The notes under the pieces: model-generated | Told to the model about the DNA's origin: nothing | Seen by the model: the letters and a program-made list of their open reading frames with translations, nothing else | Database searches by the model: none | Shown: piece by piece, positions 25,876 to 36,400 of the stretch | Layout of the letters: every line of letters begins with the position of its first letter | How positions within the stretch are numbered: position 1 is the first letter of the stretch | Made by a program: the position numbers and the translations under genes | Assembly (NCBI GenBank): GCA_947444925.1 | Contig: CANFBW010000017.1 | Coordinates: 1 to 57,228 of the forward strand | Direction of reading: 5' to 3' | DNA: 57,228 bases | DNA from: Flavobacteriales bacterium | GTDB taxonomy: Bacteria; Bacteroidota; Bacteroidia; Flavobacteriales_C; GCA-002722245

Positions 25876-27771
25876 TTATTGCTTCACTATCTTTTTCACC
25901 AATACACCTTCACTGGTGCGCACCTGTACAAAATAATTCCCAGATGCATAGGAAGATAGGTCAAGCTCTTGTTTATTCACAATAGTCCACTCCCCCATTT
26001 TGTGTCCCAACACATCGAAAATAGCCAGCACGCAAGTCCCTTCATGCGCCAACTGCACTTGCAACAAATCGCTACTTGGATTGGGATACATCAGCACTTC
26101 TACAGCACTAACATCCTCTATTCCATAAGGTGTTTTGATTGCTTTTTTCGTTGGAATTTGCAGGATCGTCACCGACAATTTGGGTACCGAACACGTAATC
26201 TTGTTGTTTGATATGGTGTATTGTTTGGACTGCAAAGCGTTGTTTGCCTCAGACAAAAATGTTTCCGTGTTGGGCAAATTGGCAAGCTGATAGCCATTGA
26301 CCGTTGAATCAGAATAAACGAAATTTTGAATATTAAGCACCAATGAAGTACTGTTGTTTTGATCTTTGTTGACAATGGCCACCATGAGCGAATCGCCGTC
26401 AGCAGAAAGCGATGAATAGGCCGACACCACACTTTCGGCACTCGAAGTCGCTGAGGTAGCGTAGGAACCAAAATTTTTACTAAACAAATGCAACACTTCC
26501 CATTGCCCTACATACCAATCCCACGGCGTAAAAAATGCAATCCCTTTGTTTGCAAAAACACCCAAATGAGAAGCATACCAGCAAGCCACCACATTTGGAT
26601 TTTCAGAACCTGAATTTGCTGTTGCGCCATATTCAGAAACCGCAAATTTCACTTGGTGTTGCGCACCCATATATTTTGTGAGCCAAGAATTACAGCGCTC
26701 AAAAAAATACTCTTTGGTATTGCCGTTGTTCCACGAATTAAGGCCATCCACTTTCACGCCGTTGGCACCAGAATAGTCCCAGCCTTGATCGTACCATATG
26801 CGGTGCAATTGCAATGTCAGCGATGGATCTGATGCCGATCCCGGATAAAAATGAACATCAAGCACATCAAGTAAGCGCATTCCACTTTTAGTTTGCTCTT
26901 CAGCAATGCGTTTTACAAAATACTCCATCCACGAATAATATTTATTATCGGCAGCCTTAACCTTTTCATTGTTCCAGGTATACCACTGCCATTCATTGGG
27001 AGAAACAGGGCCTACCAATTTAATATTGGGAAATTTCAAACGCGCAGCCTTCGCCACGGCAATGTATTTTTGAATGTAATCTTCAGCACTAATGCTTGAA
27101 GAGGCGGCATCGTCATGAGTGCCTTGCCAAATTTCGGGCTCATTGTCCATATTCCAATACTGAAGTCGAGAAGCATCGTACTTCAAATCTTTGAACCAAT
27201 GGTCTAAAATACCAACAGTAGAATCTGCCGGCCAATCTTCTAAATATAAAGCGGGATTGCCCACACCATTATTTCCTCCATTCGCTACCGGACCGCCACC
27301 TCCAGCCCAATTGTCATTTGTCCCACCACCAACACTTCCGCCTTGCGACCAGGACCAGTCGTTAAAATTATGTGTTTTAGCACTTGCTACTTTTCCCAAA
27401 AGTTGCAGTGCATAAAGACCTTGCAAGCTGTTCGATTTTGAAAGTAAGGTATTGGCACTGTAATCCCAATCGTGCGTATAAACATTATTGAACCAGTCTG
27501 GATGACTGCTCAACTTTTTCCGCCAATTGTATTTGGTACTATTGTTTCCTCCATTTTCACGGGTAAAACGCAAACCTGCGTCTTGGTAAAATTGCCAGGT
27601 AGCATTGGAAACCGGATTTTTAGCATCGTCGGAAAGACAATTGTTTTTTCCGTAAATCAAAGGTGAAATCTCCGAAATATCCGATGTCGCATTCACTGTC
27701 AACACAGCGCTTGTTTGGGCTTCCGAAGAAAACACAAGTACTGAAAGCAATGGGAAGAGTAATTTTTTCAT
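25876..27771 (-). CDS. GH44 endoglucanase/xyloglucanase with T9SS domain
   Basis: A 631-residue secreted glycoside hydrolase. Residues 1-19 are a signal peptide. Residues 20-540 match the GH44 fold: ISPLIYGKNN near the start, FTRENGGNNSTKYNW, the acid/base Glu211 in WNMDNEPEIWQ and the nucleophile Glu380 in FAVSEYGATANSG. GH44 enzymes cut internal beta-1,4-glucan bonds in cellulose, xyloglucan or glucomannan. Residues 555-631 are a type A T9SS sorting domain (VEVLMYPNPSSDLLQVQL ... GNYFVQVRTSEGVLVKKIVKQ), so it is secreted across the outer membrane. It is divergent from the NUDIX-type regulator, which may control it. Confidence 0.93.
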   Translation of the reverse strand: MKKLLFPLLSVLVFSSEAQTSAVLTVNATSDISEISPLIYGKNNCLSDDAKNPVSNATWQFYQDAGLRFTRENGGNNSTKYNWRKKLSSHPDWFNNVYTHDWDYSANTLLSKSNSLQGLYALQLLGKVASAKTHNFNDWSWSQGGSVGGGTNDNWAGGGGPVANGGNNGVGNPALYLEDWPADSTVGILDHWFKDLKYDASRLQYWNMDNEPEIWQGTHDDAASSSISAEDYIQKYIAVAKAARLKFPNIKLVGPVSPNEWQWYTWNNEKVKAADNKYYSWMEYFVKRIAEEQTKSGMRLLDVLDVHFYPGSASDPSLTLQLHRIWYDQGWDYSGANGVKVDGLNSWNNGNTKEYFFERCNSWLTKYMGAQHQVKFAVSEYGATANSGSENPNVVACWYASHLGVFANKGIAFFTPWDWYVGQWEVLHLFSKNFGSYATSATSSAESVVSAYSSLSADGDSLMVAIVNKDQNNSTSLVLNIQNFVYSDSTVNGYQLANLPNTETFLSEANNALQSKQYTISNNKITCSVPKLSVTILQIPTKKAIKTPYGIEDVSAVEVLMYPNPSSDLLQVQLAHEGTCVLAIFDVLGHKMGEWTIVNKQELDLSSYASGNYFVQVRTSEGVLVKKIVKQ

Positions 27772-27803
27772 ATTTTATTTATAATTATCTCCCCCCTCAG
27801 AGG

Positions 27804-27835
27804 ACAATATACAACATTGAAAAAATTAGTGCAAA
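27804..27835 (-). promoter_or_regulatory. Possible GH44 promoter
   Basis: On the minus strand TTTG (27835-27832), 20 nt, then TATATTGT (27811-27804), a near match to the Bacteroidota promoter pattern, about 33 nt upstream of the GH44 ATG. Confidence 0.35.
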
Positions 27836-27927
27836 AAAATTTCAAAACACAGACTTAAAAGGGCAAAATTTATACATTTCATTTTTTTACCTTAACCTTG
27901 TTCAACATAGTCAATTATAAAGCAGAA

Positions 27928-28614
27928 ATGAAACTACAGTACCAACCTCCCATTGCATCAATCACCGTCGATTGCGTATTGTTTGGCTTTATTGAAGGGC
28001 AAGTGCACGTACTTTTAATCAAACGTGGATCAGAACCTGAAATAGGAAAATGGGCCTTACCCGGTGGTTTTATAGAACAGAAAGAAAGCATCACCGAAGC
28101 AGCAAGCAGGGTTTTAGAACTACTCACCGGCATAACAGGTGTTTATATGGAACAGTTCCACACTTTTGGAGAGACAGAACGCCATCCTTTGGCGCGCGTT
28201 GTAACAGTGGGTTATTACGCACTGATTGATGCTGCGCACCACAATCTAAAACCTTCTTGGCACGCCGAAGAAACAGCGTGGTTCGACATATCAAAAATGC
28301 CAAAACTGGCTTTCGACCACAAAGCAATTTTTCAATTAGCACTCAAAACACTGCAAAAAGAATTGAATATTTCGCCCATCATCTTTGAATTGCTGCCAAC
28401 CAAATTCACGCTTAGTGATTTGCAAAATGTGTTTGAAATTATTTTGGGTAGAACCATGGACCGACGTAATTTTCGCCGTCGATTAAAAACAATGGATATT
28501 TTAATTGAACTTGACGAAGTACGTCCTGGCGCACATGTTGGCGCTACACTCTTTAAATTCGACAAAAAGAAATACAAGACCTTACAAGCTGAAGGCTTCG
28601 ACTTTAGTTTATAA
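27928..28614 (+). CDS. NUDIX-fold transcriptional regulator (NrtR/AraR type)
   Basis: A 228-residue cytoplasmic regulator. Residues 1-140 are a NUDIX domain (VDCVLFGFIEGQVHVLLIKRG), but the NUDIX box reads GGFIEQKESITEAASRVLEL and lacks the R-E-x-x-E-E core, so it should bind rather than cleave its ligand. Residues 150-228 are a winged helix typical of this family (FTLSDLQNVFEIILGRTMDRRNFRRRL). In Bacteroidota such proteins repress sugar genes (for example AraR of Bacteroides) and respond to sugars or sugar phosphates. Its position beside GH44 suggests control of hemicellulose or galactose genes. I start at ATG 27928 because the residues after it are conserved in the family. Confidence 0.85.
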   Translation: MKLQYQPPIASITVDCVLFGFIEGQVHVLLIKRGSEPEIGKWALPGGFIEQKESITEAASRVLELLTGITGVYMEQFHTFGETERHPLARVVTVGYYALIDAAHHNLKPSWHAEETAWFDISKMPKLAFDHKAIFQLALKTLQKELNISPIIFELLPTKFTLSDLQNVFEIILGRTMDRRNFRRRLKTMDILIELDEVRPGAHVGATLFKFDKKKYKTLQAEGFDFSL

Positions 28615-28644
28615 AAAAAAAGTCCCGTGGGACGGGACTTTTTT
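28615..28644 (+). terminator. Intrinsic terminator after the NUDIX regulator
   Basis: Hairpin AAGTCCCGT / ACGGGACTT with a GGG loop, preceded by an A tract and followed by TTTTTT. It begins right after the regulator stop codon. The A tract lets it serve minus-strand transcripts as well. Confidence 0.88.
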
Positions 28645-28657
28645 CGGGTAACCTAAT

Positions 28658-28692
28658 GGCAGAGCATAAAGAACGCACGTATGGGCTCTGCC
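28658..28692. repeat. Inverted repeat GGCAGAGC / GCTCTGCC
   Basis: Perfect 8-bp arms around a 19-nt loop, in the gap between the NUDIX regulator and the deacetylase gene. It lies directly next to two other hairpins. Its role is unknown; a structured 3' end or small RNA is possible. Confidence 0.4.
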
Positions 28693-28700
28693 AAAACTAG

Positions 28701-28731
28701 CTTTAAAGTCCCACGGGAAGGGACTTTAAAG
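28701..28731. repeat. Perfect 12-bp inverted repeat
   Basis: Arms CTTTAAAGTCCC and GGGACTTTAAAG around a 7-nt loop. The arm core AAGTCCC repeats that of the terminator at 28615. It could end transcripts coming from the minus-strand deacetylase operon, but its T run is broken by AAA. Confidence 0.6.
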
Positions 28732-28852
28732 TACAAACACGAGCACAGTATGATGAACCAAATCAACTGCACTCTAATTAACACCGCACAGCTTATGGCT
28801 GTAGCGGTGCACACTTATCAAATACACTCCCCAGTGAAATTCATGAACTTGT

Positions 28853-31225
28853 TTATTGTTTGCATATTTTTGAAAATTGTTTTTGACCCTCTACTGTCAC
28901 CTCAACTAAGTAAATTCCAGCTTGCAAATACTCACCCATTACAATGTTTTCATTGGTAACATTTGTTGCTGATGCGTATACCAAATCACCTATTAAAGAA
29001 TACACTTTCAAATCAATTGTTGCATTTTTTGTGCTGTTGACCTTTATGGTAATCGTTTCATTGAATGGATTGGGATACACTGTGGCACTGCTTGCTGAGT
29101 GAACAAAATCGTCAACACCTGTCACAACAGAAGTCACTGTTTTTGACAAACGAATGTTGTCAAGTCGAATATTTCCTGCAGCTGTGCTGCCTCCATCAAC
29201 AGCAAAACGCAACAATTTTATTTGCGACAAATTGACTCCAGAAAAAGCCGATACCGCAACTTTAGTACTCACATAGTTTGGTGTCAAGGTTAAAAGCACT
29301 GTATTGGATTTCACGTCACCAACCGCAACCAAATTTACGCTCAGCACAGCACCCGGTGTCGCTGGTCCTTTGTACGATAGTTCCAAGCTGTCGAAAGCTG
29401 AAAAATCCATCGCATTTACATCTAACCAATTGCAAATATTAAAATTCACGTCGTCGTATTTTGTTTTGTAATCAAAGGAATAATCTTTCACCCCTTCAAT
29501 GGCACCAAGGTTCAATTGCTCTGCAAGAGTTCCAGTTGTCCAATAACAGCCAACGCAAATCCGCGTGAATGCATCCGTATAGATATCACTATAAGTAAAG
29601 CCTGCTTTGATCAACAAACTTATATTTTGAGTCTTGGTATTTCCAAGATTATCTGTCACTGTGGCAACAATAACTTTTGTACCTGTTGACGTGAATGCAG
29701 GCAATACATAATTTAAGGTGAAATGATGCGCATCGCCACTAGTCATCGCCAGCGCTGCGCCACCCCCAATTGCACTCAAATCCAACTTAACCCCTGACAC
29801 CGATCCATCGTCACTCGCTTGCAAATCAAAAGTCAATTGTTGATCTGAAGTGTTCTCTACCGTAGCAGGATTTACTGTTGCAGCGCTAACAACAATACCT
29901 CCGCTCACTTCAAGATGTAAAGTGTAAGTAAGAGTGTGGGCAGCGTCATCGGTCACTGAAAGTAAAATGGTTTTATCTCCCGAAACCACTCCTGCCGCCA
30001 CATTAAAAGTATAGTCGTAATTGCTGTTACCTAACGTATTCATTGATACTGCGCTGCCCCCGCCAATAGCCGTTAAGTTTAATTTCATTTGCGAAACCAC
30101 ATGCGGCAATGCAGCAATGGCTGTGCTCGTAAAATGCACGTTGGTCGCCACGTTGTTGTATACTACTATTGGAGTCAGTGCTGCACTTATAGAAATTCCG
30201 GCACTGGCTTTCAACGTAATTGCTCCACCGTCAGGAACAGCGCGAAACATAATGGTATCATTGAAAACTGAATCAATCTGCAATGCTTTGTTGTTTTGAA
30301 ATACTTCATCATAATTGACTCCATTCATTTTCAATTGCAAGCTGAGCTCTTGATTGTATAAGGAATTGTTGTACAAAGTATCCGTTAAATTCACCACCCA
30401 CTGTAAACCATTCGGAGCTGCAAGTTCCGTGAGTGAGGCGCATTTTCTTTCTCTGTGATATTTCAGTGCTTTTTCAAATGTTGTGATCCACACTTTGCTT
30501 TTATAAGAAGATAAAGCATCTAGCTGAGTCGAAAACTCAGAAACAGTAAGTGCGGAATATGTAGCGTCGGCAATGGTTGGACTACTCACACTGTGATACA
30601 TGTATGTTAGTAATCCGCCGCCTGCAATAACATTATTTATTTCGGCACTGAAAGCATTCAGCGATAAAGCCGAGCTAACAGTGGTCGTTGTTACTTTATA
30701 ATAATCGTCTAAACTACTCACGAAGTCGTAAGAATAGTGCCCTGTTGATGGCGCAACTTCACGTGCACCTATATATCCATTGGCGCGCAAAAAAGCGAAC
30801 GACGCCGAACTAAATTGTCCGAGAGGATAAGCGAAAGTACAAACCTTTGTTCCCGGAACATTTGATTCAATGGCTGCTTTAGCGCCATTAATTGCACTTG
30901 CATTCGGACTCGCTTGTCCGCTATGATCCGTAGTATGGTTAGATATTTCATTGCCATTGGCAGCAGTAATTAATACTGTACTCCAATTGTTCGCCACCCA
31001 CGATTCTCCTAAAAAATTGGTAATGAGAAAAAATGTTGCAGGAATATTTCTCTTTTTCAATTCGGGAACAGCCAATGGATATTGACCCGCTGTCCAGTCG
31101 TCAAAGGTGAGCACCACCGCGCATTTCTTGTTATTTTCCCAATTGCAAATCTTACCCACTTGCGCATAACCCTGCTGCGCAAAAAAGAAAACAGAAAGCA
31201 GTAAAGTAAATAAAATACGATTCAT
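28853..31225 (-). CDS. Multidomain polysaccharide deacetylase (CE4-type), T9SS cargo
   Basis: A 790-residue secreted protein. Signal peptide 1-21; then a NodB-like deacetylase domain (about 25-260) with the metal/base motif VLTFDDW (Asp42, Asp43) and the metal-binding His97 and His101 in NHTTDH. Next is a 75-residue domain shared with its two paralogs (ends FRAVPDGGAITL), two Ig-like modules (DLSAIGG..M pattern), a jelly-roll module (YSDIYTD ... DNIRLSK) resembling a carbohydrate-binding domain and a type A T9SS sorting domain (VYPNPFNETITI). It should remove acetyl groups from a polysaccharide outside the cell. It lies 28 bp after a paralog, in one operon. Confidence 0.88.
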   Translation of the reverse strand: MNRILFTLLLSVFFFAQQGYAQVGKICNWENNKKCAVVLTFDDWTAGQYPLAVPELKKRNIPATFFLITNFLGESWVANNWSTVLITAANGNEISNHTTDHSGQASPNASAINGAKAAIESNVPGTKVCTFAYPLGQFSSASFAFLRANGYIGAREVAPSTGHYSYDFVSSLDDYYKVTTTTVSSALSLNAFSAEINNVIAGGGLLTYMYHSVSSPTIADATYSALTVSEFSTQLDALSSYKSKVWITTFEKALKYHRERKCASLTELAAPNGLQWVVNLTDTLYNNSLYNQELSLQLKMNGVNYDEVFQNNKALQIDSVFNDTIMFRAVPDGGAITLKASAGISISAALTPIVVYNNVATNVHFTSTAIAALPHVVSQMKLNLTAIGGGSAVSMNTLGNSNYDYTFNVAAGVVSGDKTILLSVTDDAAHTLTYTLHLEVSGGIVVSAATVNPATVENTSDQQLTFDLQASDDGSVSGVKLDLSAIGGGAALAMTSGDAHHFTLNYVLPAFTSTGTKVIVATVTDNLGNTKTQNISLLIKAGFTYSDIYTDAFTRICVGCYWTTGTLAEQLNLGAIEGVKDYSFDYKTKYDDVNFNICNWLDVNAMDFSAFDSLELSYKGPATPGAVLSVNLVAVGDVKSNTVLLTLTPNYVSTKVAVSAFSGVNLSQIKLLRFAVDGGSTAAGNIRLDNIRLSKTVTSVVTGVDDFVHSASSATVYPNPFNETITIKVNSTKNATIDLKVYSLIGDLVYASATNVTNENIVMGEYLQAGIYLVEVTVEGQKQFSKICKQ

Positions 31226-31253
31226 AGTGGCGATGTTTTAAACAGTTATGAAA

Positions 31254-33296
31254 CTAGTTCTTACAAATTTTAATCACTTGATGTTGTCCACTCACTGTAC
31301 TGTCCACAAAATAAATTCCAGGAGCAAAGTCTTTTCCGAAAGTAATATTTTGGTTGGTGTAGAGCTGTGCTGATGTATACACTACATCTCCTAACATATT
31401 GACAACATTTACCGCCGCCATTTTGTTTTCATCAGAAGAAATAATGAAAGTTACTTCGTTTGCGAAAGGGTTTGGAAAAACACTTGCTGTGTTCGCTATA
31501 GTTTTGAATACTTGAACATCAGTAGTGATGGAAGCGGTTTTTATCAATCTAATATTATCAATTTTCAGTGTTCCTGCACCACTCGCTGCTCCAGTAATGT
31601 CAATAGCAATTTCAGTTACTTTAGTTAAATCAAAAACCCCAAATTCCGAGAGACCAATTTTAGCAGTAGTATACGCCGCCGACAGGGGTAACGATTTCGA
31701 AGTTGACTTTTTTGAAGCAGTACCGATCAACGACACAGCGATACCAGTACCGGCAGATGCAGGACCTTTATATGAAATTTGTAAACTATCATAATCCGAA
31801 AAATCTTTAGCACCACTATCAGCCCAACCGCATATATCTAAACCAGCGCCAGCCCAATAGCTAGAAATTGTATAAGCAAAAACATAGTCCTTCGTGCCTT
31901 CGCTTGCACCACTATTGCTTTGCTCCGTCACTCCGCCCCAAGTACCATTCACCATGGATGATGCATCCGTGTAAATATCCAAGTAAGTAAAACTTGGCAA
32001 TACAGTGAGGGTAATATCGGTGGTGTTGGTTTCGGGACTATTGTCAACCACTGTCACTGTAACAGTTTTTGAACCAGCAGAAATTCCTGCTGCAATAGTA
32101 TAACTGTATTCGTATTTATTGTTCCCCAAAGAAGTCATGTTCACTGCACTTCCACCGCCCACTGAACTTAAGTTGATCTTTACCGAAGTAACGGTAATGC
32201 TTTTAGTAGAAACCACCTCAACCGCAAATTTCACCAAAGTTGCTGCTGTGTTTACAAACGAAGAAGGTGTTGCCGAACCCACCACTGATGTTCCTGAACT
32301 GAGCGACAAAGTAATGTCTCCACCATCAGGAACCGCGCGAAAAGTAATGGTATCATTGACTTTTGAATCAATAGTCAATGTATTTCCATTTTGCATGATC
32401 TTGTCGTAATTCACACCATTCATTTTCATTTTAAGGGTCAATGGATAATCGTAAACAGCATTGTTATATAGTGTATCACTTAATTTCACTATCCATTTAA
32501 TTCCGTCGGGCGCTTGAACCTGCGTCAGAGATGCGCAGTTTTTTTCTCTGTGGTATTTCACGGCATTACTAAAAGTGGTCACCCATACAGCACTTTCATA
32601 AGATTGCAGTGCCGTTAATTGGGCTTGAAGATTTGTTTGTGAAACAGGTTCGTAGTTGTTGTCGACAACCGACTGACTGTTTACACTATGATACAAGTAA
32701 GTCAATAAGCCACCTCCATTAATCACGTTTTGAAGTTGCGTGGTAAACGCAGGTGTAGTGGTTGCCGTGTATACGCTAAATGAAGGGTAATTGTAGTAAT
32801 CAGAAATACTGTAAGAATACTGTCCTCCCCCAGGAGCACCAACACCACGCGCCGCAATGCAGCCCGAAGATTTTAGCAAAGGCAGCACTCCTGCATCAAC
32901 TGTTCCAAAGGGATAGGCAAAAGTAGTCACCTTTTGAGAAGTTACATTGCTTTCAATTACTGTTTTAGCAGCAGCAACTTCAGTGCTGAAATTTGATGTG
33001 TTCACGGCAACGTGTGTTTTTGTGTGGTTGCCAATTTCATTTCCATTTGTTGCAGCAGTCGACACATTTGCCCAAGAACCAATATTACCTGAATTCACAT
33101 AAAATGTAGCTACAAGGTTTCTTGTTTTTAATTCAGGAACAACTATCGCGTTGTGGCCCGCTGACCAGTCGTCGAAAGTCATCACTACCGCCGCCTTTTT
33201 ATTGCCTTCCCAATTGCAAATTTTTCCAACTTGAGCTTGCGCTAAAAATGCGAAACTCAACAAAAACAGAAACAGAATGCTTTGTAGATTTTTCAT
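31254..33296 (-). CDS. Multidomain polysaccharide deacetylase (CE4-type), T9SS cargo
   Basis: A 680-residue secreted paralog of the downstream deacetylase, with one Ig-like module instead of two. Signal peptide 1-22; NodB-like domain with VMTFDDW (Asp42, Asp43) and NHTKTH (His91, His95); the TFAYPFG motif at about 130; the shared post-catalytic domain ending FRAVPDGGDITL; one Ig-like module (INLSSVGGGSAVNM); the jelly-roll module YLDIYTDASS ... DNIRLIK; and a T9SS domain (VFPNPFANEVTFII). It is first in its operon and its promoter carries the shared TGATCAA operator described below. Confidence 0.88.
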   Translation of the reverse strand: MKNLQSILFLFLLSFAFLAQAQVGKICNWEGNKKAAVVMTFDDWSAGHNAIVVPELKTRNLVATFYVNSGNIGSWANVSTAATNGNEIGNHTKTHVAVNTSNFSTEVAAAKTVIESNVTSQKVTTFAYPFGTVDAGVLPLLKSSGCIAARGVGAPGGGQYSYSISDYYNYPSFSVYTATTTPAFTTQLQNVINGGGLLTYLYHSVNSQSVVDNNYEPVSQTNLQAQLTALQSYESAVWVTTFSNAVKYHREKNCASLTQVQAPDGIKWIVKLSDTLYNNAVYDYPLTLKMKMNGVNYDKIMQNGNTLTIDSKVNDTITFRAVPDGGDITLSLSSGTSVVGSATPSSFVNTAATLVKFAVEVVSTKSITVTSVKINLSSVGGGSAVNMTSLGNNKYEYSYTIAAGISAGSKTVTVTVVDNSPETNTTDITLTVLPSFTYLDIYTDASSMVNGTWGGVTEQSNSGASEGTKDYVFAYTISSYWAGAGLDICGWADSGAKDFSDYDSLQISYKGPASAGTGIAVSLIGTASKKSTSKSLPLSAAYTTAKIGLSEFGVFDLTKVTEIAIDITGAASGAGTLKIDNIRLIKTASITTDVQVFKTIANTASVFPNPFANEVTFIISSDENKMAAVNVVNMLGDVVYTSAQLYTNQNITFGKDFAPGIYFVDSTVSGQHQVIKICKN

Positions 33297-33337
33297 AGTT
33301 CATTGTTTAAAGTGTTTTCCCGATGTGTTTGTTGTTA

Positions 33338-33396
33338 GTAAATGTAGGGAATACACCACGGCGATATGAACGGTATACGACTGAATTGATCATTCG
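33338..33396 (-). promoter_or_regulatory. Activator-type promoter, site A
   Basis: On the minus strand CGAATGATCAA (33396-33386), 39 nt, then the -7 box TACATTTA (33346-33339). No -33 TTTG is present at the usual place. The same block with the same 39-nt spacing occurs before two other genes in this cluster, so it is probably an activator site. The box ends about 42 nt upstream of the deacetylase ATG. Confidence 0.65.
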
Positions 33397-33497
33397 ATAC
33401 ATCAATCGTAAATACCTAAAAGACAAAGTGTTACATTACAAATTGATACATCCGCACAGCCAACACCCAACGCAGTTTGAAGGCCATCTCATTTGTA

Positions 33498-36400
33498 TCA
33501 ATGAATAACACTCAAGTGACTGATGCGTTGCATCAAATTCTTTGAGCCATCGGTTTTGCTTTGCGCATAATTCACTTTTACAACATACACATCCTGTTGC
33601 ACAAGAGCACCATGGTACTTGCCATCCCAACCTTCTTGAATGTCAGTGCTGGAATAGAGCAATTCGCCCCAGCGGTCGAAAATCAGCATTTGAAAATCCA
33701 TCACGTTTTCCCCCACGGCGTAAAACACTTCATTTTTATTGTCGCCATTCGGGGTGAAAGTATTCGGCAAGTAAAAAGAAGTGTTGCAAAAATCATAAAA
33801 AGTCACTTCGTCTTTTGAGCTGCAGTCGCCCTTGCTCAGTGTTACACTATAAATGCCTGCAGTCGCCACAGAAATAGCACTCGTTTTTTCGTTGGTGCTC
33901 CATAGATAAGAATACTTTACGCCATCAAGCGGATCTGCCGACAATACCTGTGGCCCCTCTTCAACAAAACAATAAATTGATTTTTGCGGCAGAAAAAGAT
34001 TGTGCAGTACATTTTGAGGCATTGCGCTTTCTTTCACATACACACCGTCGGTGTCAGCACAAGTTCCATTGTGCAAAATAACTTGATACCATCCTTCAAC
34101 AGACACCGAGATACTTTGTGAAAAATTGTTTTTCACATTCCATTCATAGCTTGTCCCCAAGGGCGCTGCACCTGCATCAAGCATCAATACTGCTCCTTCG
34201 CATATGTAGCTTGTATCAAGACCATTCAATAAATTCACAGAAGGCTTAGTGCGGAAATTTGCAAGCAAACTGTCGCGCCCCTCGCAGCCTTGCAAATTGG
34301 TGGCAATCAAAAAATACAAGCCCGACTGATCTACAGTAAGTGTTGCACCTGCAGTGGCTTTGTTCCACAAAAGTGTCCAACTTGGATCTACATTTTGTGC
34401 ACTGAGCACAACGCTAGGTCCGGCGCAGGTGTCAATGTCTTTTCCAATATTCAATACCGGTGCTGCCAAAGCATTCAGTACTATGGTATCTTTAGCAACG
34501 CAGCCATTGGCGTCAATTGCAACAACGCTATATTCGCCAGGACCTTTTAACAAGGTTTGACTGCTGTCCAAACCCGACCACAAATACTTTGTAAAACCAC
34601 TTCCTGCATCAAGTGTGACAGTACTTTGAGGACAAATACTTTGATCTACGCCTAAGTCCACTTTTGTTTTCGGATACCAAGCCAAGAGCATAGAATCACT
34701 GCCTTTACAACCATTGCCATCGTCAACCACCACTCCATATATCCCCGCGGCGGCAACTTTAATGCTTTGCGTGTTCGCACCAGTATTCCAAAGCATGGTA
34801 TAATTGAATTGATCATACCCACTATTGAGCAACAAACTATCACCTTCGCAAATACTTTTGTTATTGAGTGTTAATGTCAAGTTGTTTTTCACCGCAACAT
34901 AAACACTGTCTTTGGCTGTACATCCTTTACTATCGGTGCTTTGCACTCTATAGTAACCCGCTGTAGAGGCATTGAATGTTGCCGCAGTACCCGAAGCCGA
35001 TCCACTCCACAAATACGAATACAAAGGCGTTCCGCCACTGAGCAAAGGCGACAGAACAATGTTTTTACCCGGACAGATTGAAAGCGTATCGGCACCAAAA
35101 TCAATGCTGGTTTTGGCCAAAGTCCAAACAACAATAGTATCAGTTGCAGTACAAGCACCACCATTGTCAACGTTAACAATGTATTGTCCCGCAGCACTAA
35201 TTATTTTAGTAGAAGCATTGCCACCACCCGACCACGAGTAATTTAAAAATCCACTTCCAGCGTTGAGCTCCAAAACTGCTCCAGCACAAATAGCGGTATC
35301 CTTGCCTAAATTTACTTTCAACGCACTCACAAAGCTAATAGTGGCAGTGCCAGTACCCAACGTATCGCAAGTAGAACTGAACACCGAATCAACCTTATAT
35401 GTGCCCATATTTTTTGCGTAGAAAGAGTAGCTATTGGCTGAAATATTGGCCACCGTCCACTTTGTCAAACCATTACTCAACTTCAATTTAAAAGGCATTT
35501 CACCAGTGAGCGCAACCGTGAACAAGGCACTATCACCAGCACAAATAGCTTTAGATCCTGTGATTACTGCCTTAGGCGTTACGCAGGGAGCATTGCATGT
35601 AAAAGGCACCAATACGGTGTCGCTCAGTGTACACTGCGGATTAGCGACACTTGTAGCAACAACCGTATAAGTAGTTGGAATGTTTCCTGCTACCTGCGCG
35701 CTGGGCCCCACAGCAGCACCAGGATTCCAAGCATAAGTATATGACCCCGGCGTGTAGGCGCAATTCACCAAATAATCAAAAGCAACAACATTGGTATATT
35801 GCTCTACTGAATTGGCGGGCACCCGAACACGAAGTACCTCCACGCCTTGCGGATTCACTATCCAAGCATCAACTGCAAAAGGATTTTTATTATAGGGCAC
35901 AGTTCCCAAACACGATCCTGAAGCCACTTGCGTTTCTACTTCAAACTTTATTTTTTCGCCCGAACACAATTTGAAAGTGGTTTTGGTAGGCGCTAAATAA
36001 TTTTTCGCCCTGTCTTTTCGCAAACGAAAACCTTGTCCATTAGAAGGTGTAATGATCACAAAGGTCACGTCACCCCAAGCGCCATTGGGCGTATCAAAAT
36101 ACACGCTCCATTCACACTCGCAATTGTCTTGCGCCAAGCCTGTTTTCAATTGTGCATCACACTTGGTAATACTCAAAATATCGGCCGTTAATTTTTCATT
36201 TACGGCAGTGACGTAACCTACTTCCGCCGATAAATTGAATTTACACGAAGGATTGCCCTTGTCTTGAATAACAATGTTGTAGGCGCCATTGGGAACATCT
36301 GCCAAAGTAATGGAAGAACTTGTTCCACTTACCGTATTTCCAAATGTTGAACATTGATAGCTCACGGTATAATTAGAAGTACCACTAATATTTAAATTTA

